This document shows, piece after piece, positions 42,865 through 54,438 of a stretch of 64,000 nucleotides of DNA. The stretch lies in the NCBI RefSeq assembly GCF_028640845.1, contig NC_080540.1, forward strand, positions 134,382,420 through 134,446,419, in the 5' to 3' direction. The notes beneath the pieces are model-generated. The model saw only the letters and a list, made by a program, of their open reading frames with translations. It was not told the origin of the DNA and did no database searches. Numbering within the stretch: the stretch's first letter is position 1; each line of letters starts with the position of its first letter. A program made the translations under genes and the position numbers. This DNA is from Ahaetulla prasina (lineage: Eukaryota; Chordata; Lepidosauria; Squamata; Colubridae).

Positions 42865-44700
42865 CTTCTTTCCCTTTAAATTAACAGAATAGCTTCTCTG
42901 CCCAGAAACTTCTGTCCTTCTGATTCCTGTTTGTTTTTAATCTTGAGCTTGTTACCATTTTTGAATTAATTTTTCTGAAATATGAGACTCCTTGGGGCTT
43001 TTACCACAGTGAGAATTTTTGAAAGGATTTGTCATTAAATGCAAATAGTGCAATACAAAAATGTTAAATCTACCTCAGGCTGCACATTTCCATAGGAAGA
43101 GGCTGCCCCTGGCAGTCAGTTGCTTGAAATTGTTATTAAAAATGTCAGACTTATTTAATTTCTGTCTTCCCTGCTGGTCAGAATCTGAATCCAGAATTTC
43201 AGTTTACCTCAATCAGAGGCAATGAGCAGTGGCTGGCAGAGCTAGAGTTACTCACAACACCTTATTGCTGTTTTATAGCCCAAAATCTTTTGCATTTTAC
43301 ATTTCCTTGCTCTCTAAGTGCCAGGAGTCCCTTCTTTTTATGTTGATGTCTGCTGATAGGTTATTTCTGCCTTGGGGAATGAGAGCATAAGGTAATAAAT
43401 TATTGGAATGCTTCGTGAATTTCAAATGTCAAGTCTGTTTACTGCTTCCCGACTCAATAAACTTTTGGAACTTGGCATCTGCTGCTCAGTTTTAGGAGCA
43501 ATCTTCTTCCATTATCGCTAGAAATATGGGGAATTTCTGGCCCCTTCTCATGTGGCCTGTAGGTGCCCTTTTTGAGGTTTCTCTCTTGTCCCAATGCTAC
43601 ACCCTTTTCAGAGACAGGAGAGGAAATAGATTAGCTCCTAAGTATAATTTCACTTGTCCCATATCTTTCCCCTTGAACTAACAGGCAGTAGCTTCATTCC
43701 ACTCTCTGTTCACATTTTCTAAGATGAGAAGGACATGTGAGGTTCATTCATCTTCAGAATATGAATGGAACATGGGAGTTGTGTACCTTGAGGGCCAGGA
43801 AAATAGTTGAGGAATGGGAGGAGGAACATCTTACTTTTACCATACTTCCTGGAAACAATATCAGATTAAAAAAAATTAATTTCTCATTAAGCGGGAACTG
43901 CTCCAGTTAAAAGTTAAGAAAACAACATAGCTTCAGATCATTCTCAAGCTTTCAGCGGTCTGTGAAATGTTCTGGGATACACATTAAAATTGTCCATAAT
44001 CCCACATATCAGTAAACACATAATTCTGTTAGGCTCTTGACATAGTACAAATCTAAATTCATCTTTCCAAAGCTGTGCTGTTTGGGAATTGTGGAGATCA
44101 AATCTAATGCATCTGGAAGGCAGAAATTTAAAGAAAGCTGATCTAGATTACTGAAGATTTCCAGTTCATTATTTTACCCCTCTAATTATAGAGAAACAGA
44201 TCAGGCCTTTAAGTATTATTTTACCAAAGGGTGAAAAGTTGAGCAATAGAGTTCAGTTTCCTGTACTGCCATTCTTGTATCACAAGCTTTAGATTAGCTC
44301 AGAAATGTCCAAGGAGTGTGTGTGAATCAAAATTTGCAGGATGTTGGGTACAGGGTTACAATCTAAGATGCAGATATAAAATGAATGGAGCTTGGATTAC
44401 AATGCTGCACTCACCACCATCTTGTAAACTTTAGTTCCCTCATAGAAGCTGCTGTATTAGTTTATGAGGGTTACTAAGAATATCCCTTAGCCACATATTA
44501 AGAAGTGTTAGGAAAAAATTTATTCCTACTTCTCATCACACACAAAAAGCACACACAGTTCTATTTTCAATATTAGCATCCAAATTTTCATAAAGGCATC
44601 TTGACAAACTGATCTCTCTTCTTTATAAAATGACCTGAGACGTTCATCTAAACACCAATAATTTCATTAATTTGTAACAAAATTATATAAACTTTGTAAT
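42865..44700. other. Intergenic, nothing recognised
   Basis: About 1.8 kb with no coding similarity, repeat boundary or RNA gene that I can support. Confidence 0.45.
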
Positions 44701-44719
44701 AGTGGCAAATATCTTTAGC

Positions 44720-45075
44720 TCAGGTGTAGAATGAGGGTGGAGGTTCATTCTCTGAGCTTAAGGGATGTCAGTGTCAGTGTTCTGCTTATAAGGGCTTTGT
44801 GTGGTCAGTAGATTTTGTGATAGGGAGGTCATGTCAAGGGAGGGTCACGTCAGATGAGGGGCTTGTAATGGATCAGGTGTGGGTCACGTCACATGAGGGT
44901 CTTGGGAAGATCAGGTCAGGTCAGGCACATTGGGAGCTGAAGTGCTGGTTGCAGCGATTGTATGGTATGGGTTGGTTGAGGGTCAGTGCCATCGCTGGTT
45001 GGTTGTGCAGTTGATTTGAATTCTCAGAGATTTATAGGCTGGTTGTAGGTCGATGTGTCTGTTGATGGAATTGCT
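44720..45075 (-). mobile_element. Probable Penelope-like element fragment, minus strand
   Basis: One minus-strand frame reads NSINRHIDLQPAYKSLR near 44990-45070, resembling the post-endonuclease C-terminus of Penelope-like ORFs as I recall it. The rest is 3' sequence rich in GGTCACGTCA. No catalytic residues visible. Confidence 0.45.
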
Positions 45076-45099
45076 TCTGGAGTGCCATAAGGGCCAGGA

Positions 45100-45440
45100 C
45101 ACACTGCAGCACCACAGCACTAAGAAAAGCAGAAGAGAAACAGCTGCATGATGTCTTTCTCTGCAACAGCTATCCGAAAAACTTTGTATTCCGACATACA
45201 GCACCCAAACCATAACACACCACATAGCCAACCACCAGGCAAAAATTAACCCTACCATACACAAAAGGGGTCTCGGAAATGACAGATTTCTCCAACCTCT
45301 AGGAACAGCAATATCCCACAAACCCACAGCCATACTCTGCCAGGAATTATCCAGAACCAAAGATAAGATACAGAAAGATGAAAGAATGTAATTTATAAAA
45401 TCAACTAACATTTTGCCAACTGTTGCCAACTGTTAAACCC
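45100..45440 (+). mobile_element. Probable Penelope-like element fragment, plus strand
   Basis: With frameshifts the plus strand reads an N-P-T-I-H-K-R-G, then RFLQPLGTAISHKPTA, and KDKIQKDER, resembling the region between RT and the GIY-YIG domain of Penelope-like ORFs. The GIY-YIG part itself is absent. Confidence 0.5.
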
Positions 45441-45693
45441 ACCACTTTCAGAAGTATCGAGACCATACTAAAAATTAGTCGAGATGGGTGCCTTGTAGGT
45501 TATGCTCAGTCTGAAATGGCCACTGGGTTTGATTCTCTAAAGAGAAAAGCACTGCTTTAACATAAAATACCTTTCTGGATCCTTTTTTTAAAATCATATA
45601 ACGAATTTTCTCTTATTCATTATTCACAATTCACTATTTTTCCACTTCTTTGAATCATAAGTGATAGGCAACTACCACAATATATATATACAT

Positions 45694-45954
45694 CAGTGGT
45701 GAAATCCAAATTTTTTTACTATCGGTTCGGTGGATGTGGCAGAGGAAGGATACTGCAAAATCTCCATTCCCACCCCATTCCAGGGGAAGGAAATTGCAAA
45801 ATCTCCATTCCCACCCCACTCTGGGGCCAGCCAGAGGTGGTATTTTCCAATTCTCCGAACTACTCAAAATTTCCACTACCGGTTCTCCGAACTGTTCAAA
45901 ATTTCCTCTACCAATTCTCTAGAACCTGTCAGAACCTGCTGGATTTCACCCCTG
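45694..45954. mobile_element. hAT-type MITE, perfect 8-bp target duplication
   Basis: 261 bp with ends CAGTGGTGAAATCC and GGATTTCACCCCTG, flanked by ATATACAT at 45686-45693 and 45955-45962. Two direct repeats of AATCTCCATTCCCACCCCA inside. Confidence 0.92.
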
Positions 45955-45962
45955 ATATACAT

Positions 45963-47120
45963 AATATATAATAGTTTTCAATTTCCTGAGGTGATGAATA
46001 GATTCTCAGCCAGTTTTAATGGCACTATTGACTACCTAAACTCAGACTTTATAACTTGAGGTAACTAGAGGCTTTTGGAATAGTTCTTGAATCTCATTTT
46101 TTTTTTCAGAATTCCATAGCCATATCTGACAAGTTTTTCAATGCATATTTCAGACAAAAGTCCAGGAAAAATATATCCAAGTTGGAGCTATTTTACTATT
46201 TTCTCAACCATCTTTTTCAGCACTGAAACATTTGAGACCAACTATAATTGTGTGAATCTATTTGGTCAAGGAAGGCCATCTTCAGTAAAGGCCTTAATAT
46301 TGCTTCTTTTGGGCAAGGAGAAAACAACCTTCCAAGGAGGCATTGATTCCCTCAACCATGTCATATCCTGATAAATTTAATCAACTAGAAGGGGCAATGG
46401 GTGAATAAGTAGGTGGCAGTGTTCATCTCCTCACACCTTATCCACATCATCAATTTCTATATTCATTTTTACAAGGAAAATAAATAATGAACAAAATAAT
46501 GTTGAGAATGTTGCTGTTCTTGTAACAAAGCAGTTTTATGACAGAGAATCCAAAAATATTCCAGTACTGCACTAAAAGCAAATGGGATTATTAGTACAAA
46601 GGCAATGTCTGAGCAAGTGCTCTTTAAAAGGAGTACCACAGTTATGATATATGGTCATCTTGAAAGATTCTTTGGGAAATAAATTTATGAGCATTGTCTC
46701 CCAGTCTCCCAGATTTTACGTGCATCTAATGTTATATCTGTTGAAAGGTTTAAACTTGATTCAAATAAATGATTTTTGTCAGATAGAATGGGAGTTATAC
46801 AGAATAAGAGCAGGGGGAAGGTAACTATGATGCATTAAAAAAGAGACTATATGGGAAATGATAGCTTCCAAATCAAGAATTACTACCCCAGCAGGTTAAT
46901 ACCAAAAGTATCTGGAACTTTTTATCCTGCTTCTTCTGCTTTGATTATTTTTGATTAAATCAGTTTGAAATTCCCAGTGTTGGATGCAAAACATTTCTAA
47001 TTTTCAGGCTGACAGTGCTCTCTGAATAAGGTGGAGGAAGAGAGCACTCTCACATGGGGTAAATTGGGAATCTCCATTCTATTGAGCATTGTCTCTGCTG
47101 AAAGCATAGCAGAAGGTTTT
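45963..47120. other. Intergenic, nothing recognised
   Basis: No gene, repeat end or RNA feature that I can support. Confidence 0.45.
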
Positions 47121-47124
47121 TAAC

Positions 47125-47280
47125 AGTTAACAGTAACAGAGTTGGAAGGGACCTTGGAGGTCATCTAGTCCAACCCCCTGCTCACACAGGAGGTCTGTAC
47201 TAGGGATTCGAACCAGCAAACTGCCGACCTTTTTGATCGACAAGCTCAGTGTCTTAGCCACTGAGCCACCTAGTTCAGTT
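47125..47280 (-). mobile_element. Composite SINE: tRNA-like head with CR1 3' tail
   Basis: On the minus strand, GGTGGCTCAGTGGCTAAGAC (A box) and GGTTCGAATCCC (B box) form a tRNA-like head. About 60 bp later comes a CR1 3' terminus, written on the plus strand as AGAGTTGGAAGGGACCTTGG then AGGTCATCTAGTCCAACCCC. Head and tail lie within 150 bp. Confidence 0.75.
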
Positions 47281-48559
47281 CTTCCTCTTCTCTTACTTAC
47301 TGATGACCTTTGATAGTCTAGAAGTGGGAACTGACATCTTCTTTCTTTTAGAAACAGGTTACTGGTTAAAAATCCCACCATATCAGTAAATAATGAAAAG
47401 CAGCTGATTTAAACAAACAGTTTGTACTGTAAGCTAGATGCAAGTGTCTGGTCCTGTGTTTCATTTCTTTCATGTGAAAAGAGTGTAAACGTAATAGTCC
47501 TTTCATTAGGGATAGGAGATGATTGCTTAGGTGGTACACTATAGCTGCATCTGCATGGCATCTTGAATACAAAGTAGTGAATAATGTGCTAGGTAAGTCT
47601 GTGAGATTAATTTACATTGTGTCGTGATTCCCTAAAAATTGGATTAATTGAATAATTCACTTGCTCCACATAGCTGGCAAAATCATGGAAACAACCCAAC
47701 ATTGATTTAAGGAAGGTATCTTTAATGCTAGCTGGCAATAAAAACACTCTTGAAAAAGATAAGAAGAGAATTGCAGTCTTAGTGCTTCAAAGTGCAATTT
47801 TTCCCATGCCCCTCACATTTGGACTGAATTACCTTTCCTGAGATAAACCCTTAAAACACTTCATGCCTCATTCTCACAATCTCTTACAGTAACCATGGTT
47901 CAGTCAATTGAACCACGTATCATGTGAAGTTAAAACTATTGTGTGAAGGTGGCCTATAGGTGATATAGAGGCCTGCTCTCTTCCTCTCCACAAACTAGGC
48001 CATTGCCCTCAGAAGCAGCACACGATGCTATGACTTTATCTCAGGCAGAAAAGTATTTTTAATAAACCAGCAATACTCATAGCTGTCTATTTCAGGATCA
48101 AAAGGTCTTCAAGGTCATTTGAAGCTGCCTGCTGCTTTCTAACCATTTATAATTTTAATTCTTGGATAAATGATTGAGAATTATAGTTCTCTTTGCCCAA
48201 ATTATCTCTGAGGAAACCAGTGCAGATGTAATTTTACTTCTTAATTAATGAGATGGTGATTGAGTTGGGGAATGAGTGGAGAAGCAATCAGGGATATGTA
48301 AATTGCTTAATCTAGTGTCATTTATGGCTGTTTACATTTAGGGGCAAAATGTCGGATTCAGAAGCAATTTAAATATGGCTACCAATTTAGTCTATTTATT
48401 TATCTTTTTTTCTGAGAAATTAAGATAGTATCAATACGGAACGTCCTCTACATTTATCCAGGAAGCAACAATTGTGTGAAATAAACTGAGTTGAGAGAGA
48501 GAATTGACCCAGGTCATCTAGTGAATTTTGTATCCTGGTGGGTAATCGATCTTGGATCT
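47281..48559. other. Intergenic, nothing recognised
   Basis: No supported feature. Confidence 0.45.
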
Positions 48560-48567
48560 CTCTAGTC

Positions 48568-48691
48568 CATGGGTATCAAACTCGCAGTGTCACATTGCTT
48601 TCATGTGACATTTTTCCCCTTCGCTGAGCTGGGGTGCGGGTGGCCTGCGTGTGATGCATCCGGGCTGTGGGCCGCCAGTTTGACACCCCTG
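48568..48691. mobile_element. hAT-type MITE, perfect 8-bp target duplication
   Basis: 124 bp with ends CATGGGTATCAAACTCG and CAGTTTGACACCCCTG, flanked by CTCTAGTC at 48560-48567 and 48692-48699. Short relative of the element at 32075. Confidence 0.9.
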
Positions 48692-48699
48692 CTCTAGTC

Positions 48700-50770
48700 C
48701 AAGGATAATTCAAAATTAAATTAATTAATTAAATAAACTGCTGTTCAGTCTCTTTCCTCCTCCTGATCCCCCTTTTTCTAGCTAGATAGATGAAGAGGTC
48801 TGCATCATTTTTAGAAAGCTGCCTTCTATCAAAACTGACCATCAGTTTAGCCCAGCAGCCTCTACCAGAATTGCAAATAGATCTGTCCCAGTTTTCCTAG
48901 ACATTTTGGGAACTGAACCGCTGGTCTTTATATTTACTGGGCCTTTCTGGCAATTCTAAAAGTTGATGGAATATGATAAGTACACCTTAGTATCTTCATT
49001 GCTGTACTAGAGTCTGGATAAAAATGTCTGTTCTCTGCAATTTCATTCTCCAATCCTGGAGCAGTTATACTAGAAGGCAGGTGGTCAGGTCTGAGGGGTT
49101 GTTTAGCATGGAAATGGGATCACACATAAAGCAAGCCTGTTATTGCTACCCAAGGTCTCCTGATGTACCTGGCAGTCTGCACAAAGCAAGGAATCCAAAA
49201 GTCATTAAAAATCAACAGCAACCAGGCACTGATGAGATAGCAGTAGGTAACGGAAAGAAAAACAGTGGGACTAGCATCAGCCTGGTGACTATTTTCATGC
49301 CCGGCCTTTTTTTTTAAAGAGGTAAAAACATTTAGGGTTGAATTATGAGGGGTTTTTGACAACAGTACAGAAGTAGTTGCAGCTGATTTTTTTTTTCTGA
49401 GATTTTTTTTCTGAGCTGATTTTTTGATTTCTGGGTTTTGCTTAGAACTATATGTCTGTGATGGAGAAAACAGATGTAAAAAAACAAACTGGAGACTGCA
49501 CCCCTTTCCTTCCTCTCTTTCAGATGTGACCAGGGTTACACCTACATCTCTTTGCCTAATCTATCAACTGACCCTGCTTGCCTACAGATAAGGCCCCTGC
49601 AATCCAATTTAAACCAAAGAATGGAAACTTCATTTACCTGTTCCCAATACAGCCCAAGGGCAGTCCTAAGAATGAAATTGCAACATAATAGAATCTTGAG
49701 AAACCACAAGATTCCATCCTTAATTAGGAACAACTCACCTGATTACCTCACCTTTTCATCTTCTTAGCAATGGATTTCCCCAGCTCTGTTGTCCCTCCTA
49801 AAACAGTAGTTAAGCAATTTTGACTAACAAAATAATCTCATGTACACGAGCAAGGATTTGCCTAGTTTTTTCCAACATTTCTAATAAATCAGGTCCCTAG
49901 AGTTTCTCGCCCTGTAGCCCTCAACTTCTACAAATATATTTGCTTTCCCATTGTTCTGGATTCCTCATTCTTGTAAAATTGGGACTTAATTATTGTTGAA
50001 TAAATGGTTGGGTTTTTTTCTCTTATATTATGCTCAGTTCTTCTGAATTTTCCGCAAAAGACTCAAAAGTCTCCCACTGAAGTATTAACTAGAACTAACT
50101 CAGGTTTGTTTTTAAGGCTAGATAAACCAAGTCACCCTGGCTTTAAGCTGGCTAGTTTTAGTACCTGTTTTTATTGCCTTTTCATCTTGCTTCATTAAAA
50201 AATATAGTTATTTTTATTGAATACTGTGTCAGTGTAGAATAAATTTTGCATTGTTATTATTCAAACTAGTGAAATATTGTTTTTGTAATAACTATAATAA
50301 ATAAAGAAGGGGGAGCTCTTTAGATGTTTAATTTCTCCTAGCAATGATAGGCCATAATCTTTAAAATGAGGTGTTGGAATCACCCTCCAAAAAAGAACAG
50401 GTGGAACTGAGAAGGTAATAGATGTGAGAATTTCTCGGAATGTTACTTTTTCATCATCATAACAGTGAATGGTCACTAAATGAGGCTTTTCTTTCAGATT
50501 TCAGTTGAACTGCTGCATATACAGCTCCACAAAACTGCTCACGATTTCCATAGAAACTCATTACAAAAGTATGAGGACCAGATAATTAATACAGAAAAGG
50601 CTCTGTGCTCTTATATTTGTAGATGGTGATTTTCTCAGCTCCATTGCTATAGCAAAGGAGGAATACAGAACTGTGTAGCACCTGTTGTTTTTCACAGCAG
50701 TAGCGATGAAATGTTAGAAGAACAACTTGGTTCAAATTGGGAAACAAGTGTGTCAATGTTATTTACTGAC
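48700..50770. other. Intergenic, nothing recognised
   Basis: Open frames here (for example 49024-49317) lack family features, and their codons look random. No repeat ends seen. Confidence 0.45.
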
Positions 50771-50777
50771 ATTCTTT

Positions 50778-50942
50778 CCATCTAACTTATATGCAGAACA
50801 TATTATGAAAAATGTTGGATTGGAAGAAGTTGGAATTAACATTACAGCAAGACATGTTAACTTCATCTATGCTGATAAAACCACTTTGGTGACTGGAAGC
50901 AAGGAAGGCTTTAAAAAATACCTTGTTCAACGTGACAGATGA
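50778..50942 (+). mobile_element. Bov-B reverse transcriptase fragment
   Basis: Plus strand. Reads NLYAEHIMKNVGLEEVGIN, then ARHVNFIYADKTTLVTGS, the RTE RT active-site region. The catalytic Y-A-D-D appears as Y-A-D-K, so it is inactive. Short fragment with no other Bov-B part nearby. Confidence 0.75.
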
Positions 50943-51150
50943 CACTGCAAAAGCTTGTTTGCTCAATTTTTAAAAAGTAATCTGCTAGTGAGAATTCATC
51001 ATGGATGAAATAGTAGTGGAAGAATAGCAAACTTTGTCTTCCTGGACTCAAAATCCACAGGGATAAATAAAATCTCTGCTTTTTGCAAGAGAGCTATGGC
51101 AAATTGGACAAAATATTGAAGTATAGACATCACACTGCCAAGGACGGTAC

Positions 51151-51627
51151 TGTTGGAAGAAATGTCCATCTGAGTTCAGTTCCAAGTAGAACTGAAAAGA
51201 CATTGGAAACATGGAGACTGCTTGGAAAGATGGTTTAATGGTGGACAAGATCACATGGTTTGAGTTCCTGAACAGGAAAGGGCCGAGATGCTGAGAGTCC
51301 CTGGGTTTTATACCCTTTCTGGCTTTGAACTTCCTGGGACACAGGAAGTGTATCCTGATTGGTTGCTGTCAGAGGTCATAGCTAGCCTTGCTGGCTGATA
51401 GAATCTCCCCGGATGCCATGTGGAGAGTTTCTGTTGCTAGATGAGTCCTATTGTGTTGCAGATGATGGTCCATTGACAAAGGTTGAGGGGGAGGCAGGAA
51501 GGTGGGAGCTGCTTTGTCTTTAAAACATGTTTCTCCATTTCTCATCCAGGGAAATATATTCTGCCCTTTTAATATTTTCCAAAATATTTCATTCTTCTAG
51601 GAGTGGGGTGGGTGCTAACTTCCTACA
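51151..51627. mobile_element. Solo LTR (TGTTGGAAG family), copy 1
   Basis: 477 bp from TGTTGGAAGAAATG to CTTCCTACA, bounded by GTAC at 51147-51150 and 51628-51631. TG...CA ends and a 4-bp target duplication fit an ERV or Gypsy-type LTR. No internal region follows. Confidence 0.82.
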
Positions 51628-51631
51628 GTAC

Positions 51632-52760
51632 ATCTTGTCAAGATCATGGTTTCTTTAGCCATAACACATATCTGTAAAAGCTGGACCATCAGTAGGCTAA
51701 ATGAAGAAAAAATTGTGCTTCTGAATTATGGTGCTGGAGAAATCTCTAGGGAGTATCTCGGACAGCAAAAACAAATCTAGATGAAGTAACTTTTAGATAA
51801 AGTAAAATCAGCTCACTTGAATCATGAATTTAAACAATGCACAAGCGAAAATGTTTGGAGAAGTCTGTGCTTTAAAAAAAAACCAAAGGCAATAGACATG
51901 GCACCAATAATTAGCAGGACCTACAAAAACTGCAAGCAGCAATTAATGACATTACCTAATCCATCACATGAAGAATCAGAAGCAACTGAACAAGAGGCTG
52001 ATTATCAACACCAAACCAATTTGTAGCTGAGCAATGGGATGAGATAGTTGTAAGGATGAAAAGTGTGAAACATTTTTTCCCCTCTTTCATAAATTTTCCT
52101 AAGGCATGCTGCTTTTCTTCTGCTTTTTACTGGCAGCAAGGAAGGAATAGTTTCCTTGGTGGCATTATTAATCCTTAATTGAAATTTTCTTCTCTACAAG
52201 GCAGTTATGGGAATAGAGATTTCTATGAACTCTGGAAGCAGAAAATTATAAATGAAGATTATAATCTTGGGACTATGTTGAAAACTCTGAGAAGCTAGGG
52301 CAAAACTTTTTATTTCAGCCCCTGCTTGTCTTCTCCATAATAGTTCTAAAGGCCTTGCCATACAAGGATCCTGGGCCAGTTCAAAAGCAACTCTAAATCC
52401 ACATGATTTATTACAGAAGGAAATATTCAAAACTAATCCTTCTTTTAAATACTTAAATCTGTGAGGTGCTTTTCCCATTTGAAAGAATTCTTATCTCACA
52501 CATCTCCTGACTTCTGAGTTGCAACTGCCTCAAAGAAAGGTTATGTTAACATCTTTTAATCTCCCTTGCATAGGAACTGCTAAGATTTTGAATTTGAATA
52601 CTAGGCAAATGCATGCAACATAAAGCCAGGACTTGAAGTGGGAAGCAGAATTTTTATCAGGAACCTCAATTTGAACTAGGACAATTGCTTTTACTACTTG
52701 TTCCCGATATTGTGAGATCTATAGGACTGAATTCAATCAAAGGTTTTTGAGGGCATTTTT
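51632..52760. other. Intergenic between LTR copies, nothing recognised
   Basis: A 69-codon open frame at 51817-52026 is present but unrecognised; no other structure. Confidence 0.4.
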
Positions 52761-52764
52761 CTTC

Positions 52765-52980
52765 TTCTTGTGCCTTCAAACTAGATTTAATTCCTGGTAA
52801 CTGCCTGGGCAGCTCCTGGTAGTTTTCTTGACAAGATTTTTCAGTTTGTTATAGCCTTCTTCCTTGGATTGAGAGTAACGGGCCTAAGGTCATCCAGTTA
52901 GCTTTATGCCTTAAGGCAGGAATAGAACTCATGGTCTCCTGGTTTCTAGGCTAGTATCTTAGTCATTATGTCAAAGTAAC
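52765..52980 (-). mobile_element. Old tRNA-derived SINE
   Basis: Minus-strand tRNA-head complement at the right (ATGGTCTCCTGGTTTCTAGG) and a body similar to 18640-18890. Strongly diverged. Confidence 0.55.
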
Positions 52981-53028
52981 TTTTTTTGAGGTATTAGTAA
53001 ATGGAATCTATGGAGGTATGGAAATACC

Positions 53029-53123
53029 TGTTGGAAGAAATATCCATCTGGGTTCAGTCCCAAGTGGGGAGAAAGACACTGGAAACATGGAGGCTATTTG
53101 GAAAGATGGCTTAATGGACCACA
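53029..53123. mobile_element. Truncated LTR fragment (TGTTGGAAG family), copy 2
   Basis: Matches the first ~95 bp of the LTRs at 51151 and 53243, then stops abruptly before CCACATTTTT. Confidence 0.75.
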
Positions 53124-53227
53124 TTTTTCTCCTTCTTAGTTTTAAAATGAATTTTAAAATGTGAATGAATGGGAGTGTATGGTGAAATCCAAAACACTAA
53201 AATAACTATGGGGGTTATATTTACTAA

Positions 53228-53264
53228 TTCATTTTATTGGCTTGTTGGAAGCCAATAAAATGAA
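53228..53264. repeat. Perfect 16-bp palindrome with 5-nt loop at LTR edge
   Basis: TTCATTTTATTGGCTT at 53228-53243, loop GTTGG, then AAGCCAATAAAATGAA at 53249-53264. The right arm lies where the sister LTRs have ordinary LTR sequence. Confidence 0.95.
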
Positions 53265-53739
53265 ACTGGGTTCAGTTCCAAGTGGGGAAAAAGACACTGG
53301 AAATATGTAGACTGCTTGGAAAGATGGTTTAATGGTGGTCAGGTTCACATGGTTTGAGTTTCTGAACAGAAAAGGGATGAGATGCTGAGCGTGCCTTGGT
53401 TTTATGCCTTCTCTGAGCTTTGAACTTCCTGGGGCACAGGAAGAGTACCCTGATTGGTTGTCAGACTCCCAGGGGGTGGGGGTCTTAGCTAGCCTTGCTG
53501 GCTGATGTAATCTTCCCAGGTGCCATGTGGAGAGTTTCTGTTGCTAGGTGGGTTTTAATGTGTTGCAGATGATGGTCCATTGACAAAGGGTAGGTGGGGG
53601 GAGAGGCAGGAAGGTAGGAGCTGTTTTGTTTTTAAAATATGTTTCTCCATTTCTCATCCAGGAAAATATATTCTGCCTTTTTAATATTTCCCAAAATATC
53701 TAATTCTTCTACGAGAGGGGTGGGTGCTAATTTCCTACA
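53243..53739. mobile_element. Solo LTR (TGTTGGAAG family), copy 3
   Basis: 497 bp, TGTTGGAAG to TTCCTACA, flanked by GGCT at 53239-53242 and 53740-53743. About ten bases after its first nine are replaced by an inverted copy of the left flank (see the palindrome). Confidence 0.82.
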
Positions 53740-54148
53740 GGCTCAAATGCAAAGAAATTATCCACCTGAGCATTTCAAGTACTGAATTATACTTTATTAT
53801 ACTCCCTTCATGAGAGGGGTCAGAACACCTCCCCCCTGTTCTCGCTTTCATATCAGTCTCTACATTTCAGTTACAATAAACAGAAGGGCTCTGAGAGGGG
53901 GAATGAGGTTTAATAGATACTCTTCCATTACCTTCTTACTTCAACTCCTATTCCCACCTGGCCACCAATCTCTCATCTGGAAACGGCTAAATAATTAATT
54001 AGTTAAGATGCAGGAAAGCCCCTGGCAGTAAGTTGATTTCCTTGAATGGCTGAAAAGAAATCATCAGTTGATGGATTCTCCCTCTGGCTTCCAATATTAC
54101 CACATTGGAATTAATACATTCTAGATATCCACAAATTAAAATGGTTCT

Positions 54149-54336
54149 TGTAATGTATTTGAATTTTAGGAGGGAAATTTGGGTGGGAAAATGCATGTTG
54201 CTGATTGGCTGATGCCTCAGCCAAAATACTATTTAAAGAGGGGGTTTTGCCTGTTGGCTTTTGCTGGGATCACAATAAACCAAAGAGCTGTTGTCACTTG
54301 TATCGTCTCCTGCCTCTTCATTGCCCGAACTTAACA
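54149..54336 (+). repeat. 5' LTR
   Basis: 188 bp, TGTAATGTATTTG to TTAACA. Contains a TATTTAAAG TATA-like box at about 54229 and AATAAA at 54274-54279. Confidence 0.95.
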
Positions 54337-54337
54337 T

Positions 54338-54356
54338 TGGCGACGAGGCTGGGATC
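54338..54356 (+). other. Primer-binding site, tRNA-Ser(GCT)-like
   Basis: TGGCGACGAGGCTGGGATC, starting one base after the LTR. It complements the CCA end of vertebrate tRNA-Ser(GCT), as I recall it, at about 17 of 19 positions. Confidence 0.7.
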
Positions 54357-54438
54357 TTGAAGGGAGTGAGACTAGGAAAAGAGCTGAAGGAGCAACGTAA
54401 TTTCAAACCCAGCCAGTATCAAGGGCGGATATATAGCA

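Noticed and set aside
51817..52026. 69-codon open frame with an acidic end
   Set aside because: I recognise no family, and there is no splice or promoter context. It is between LTR fragments and is probably chance.
41535..54140. Searched for the neuropeptide B gene or another PCYT2 neighbour expected from mammalian synteny
   Set aside because: No signal peptide, W-Y-K peptide motif or other neighbour exon could be read. Small exons could be missed without an alignment.
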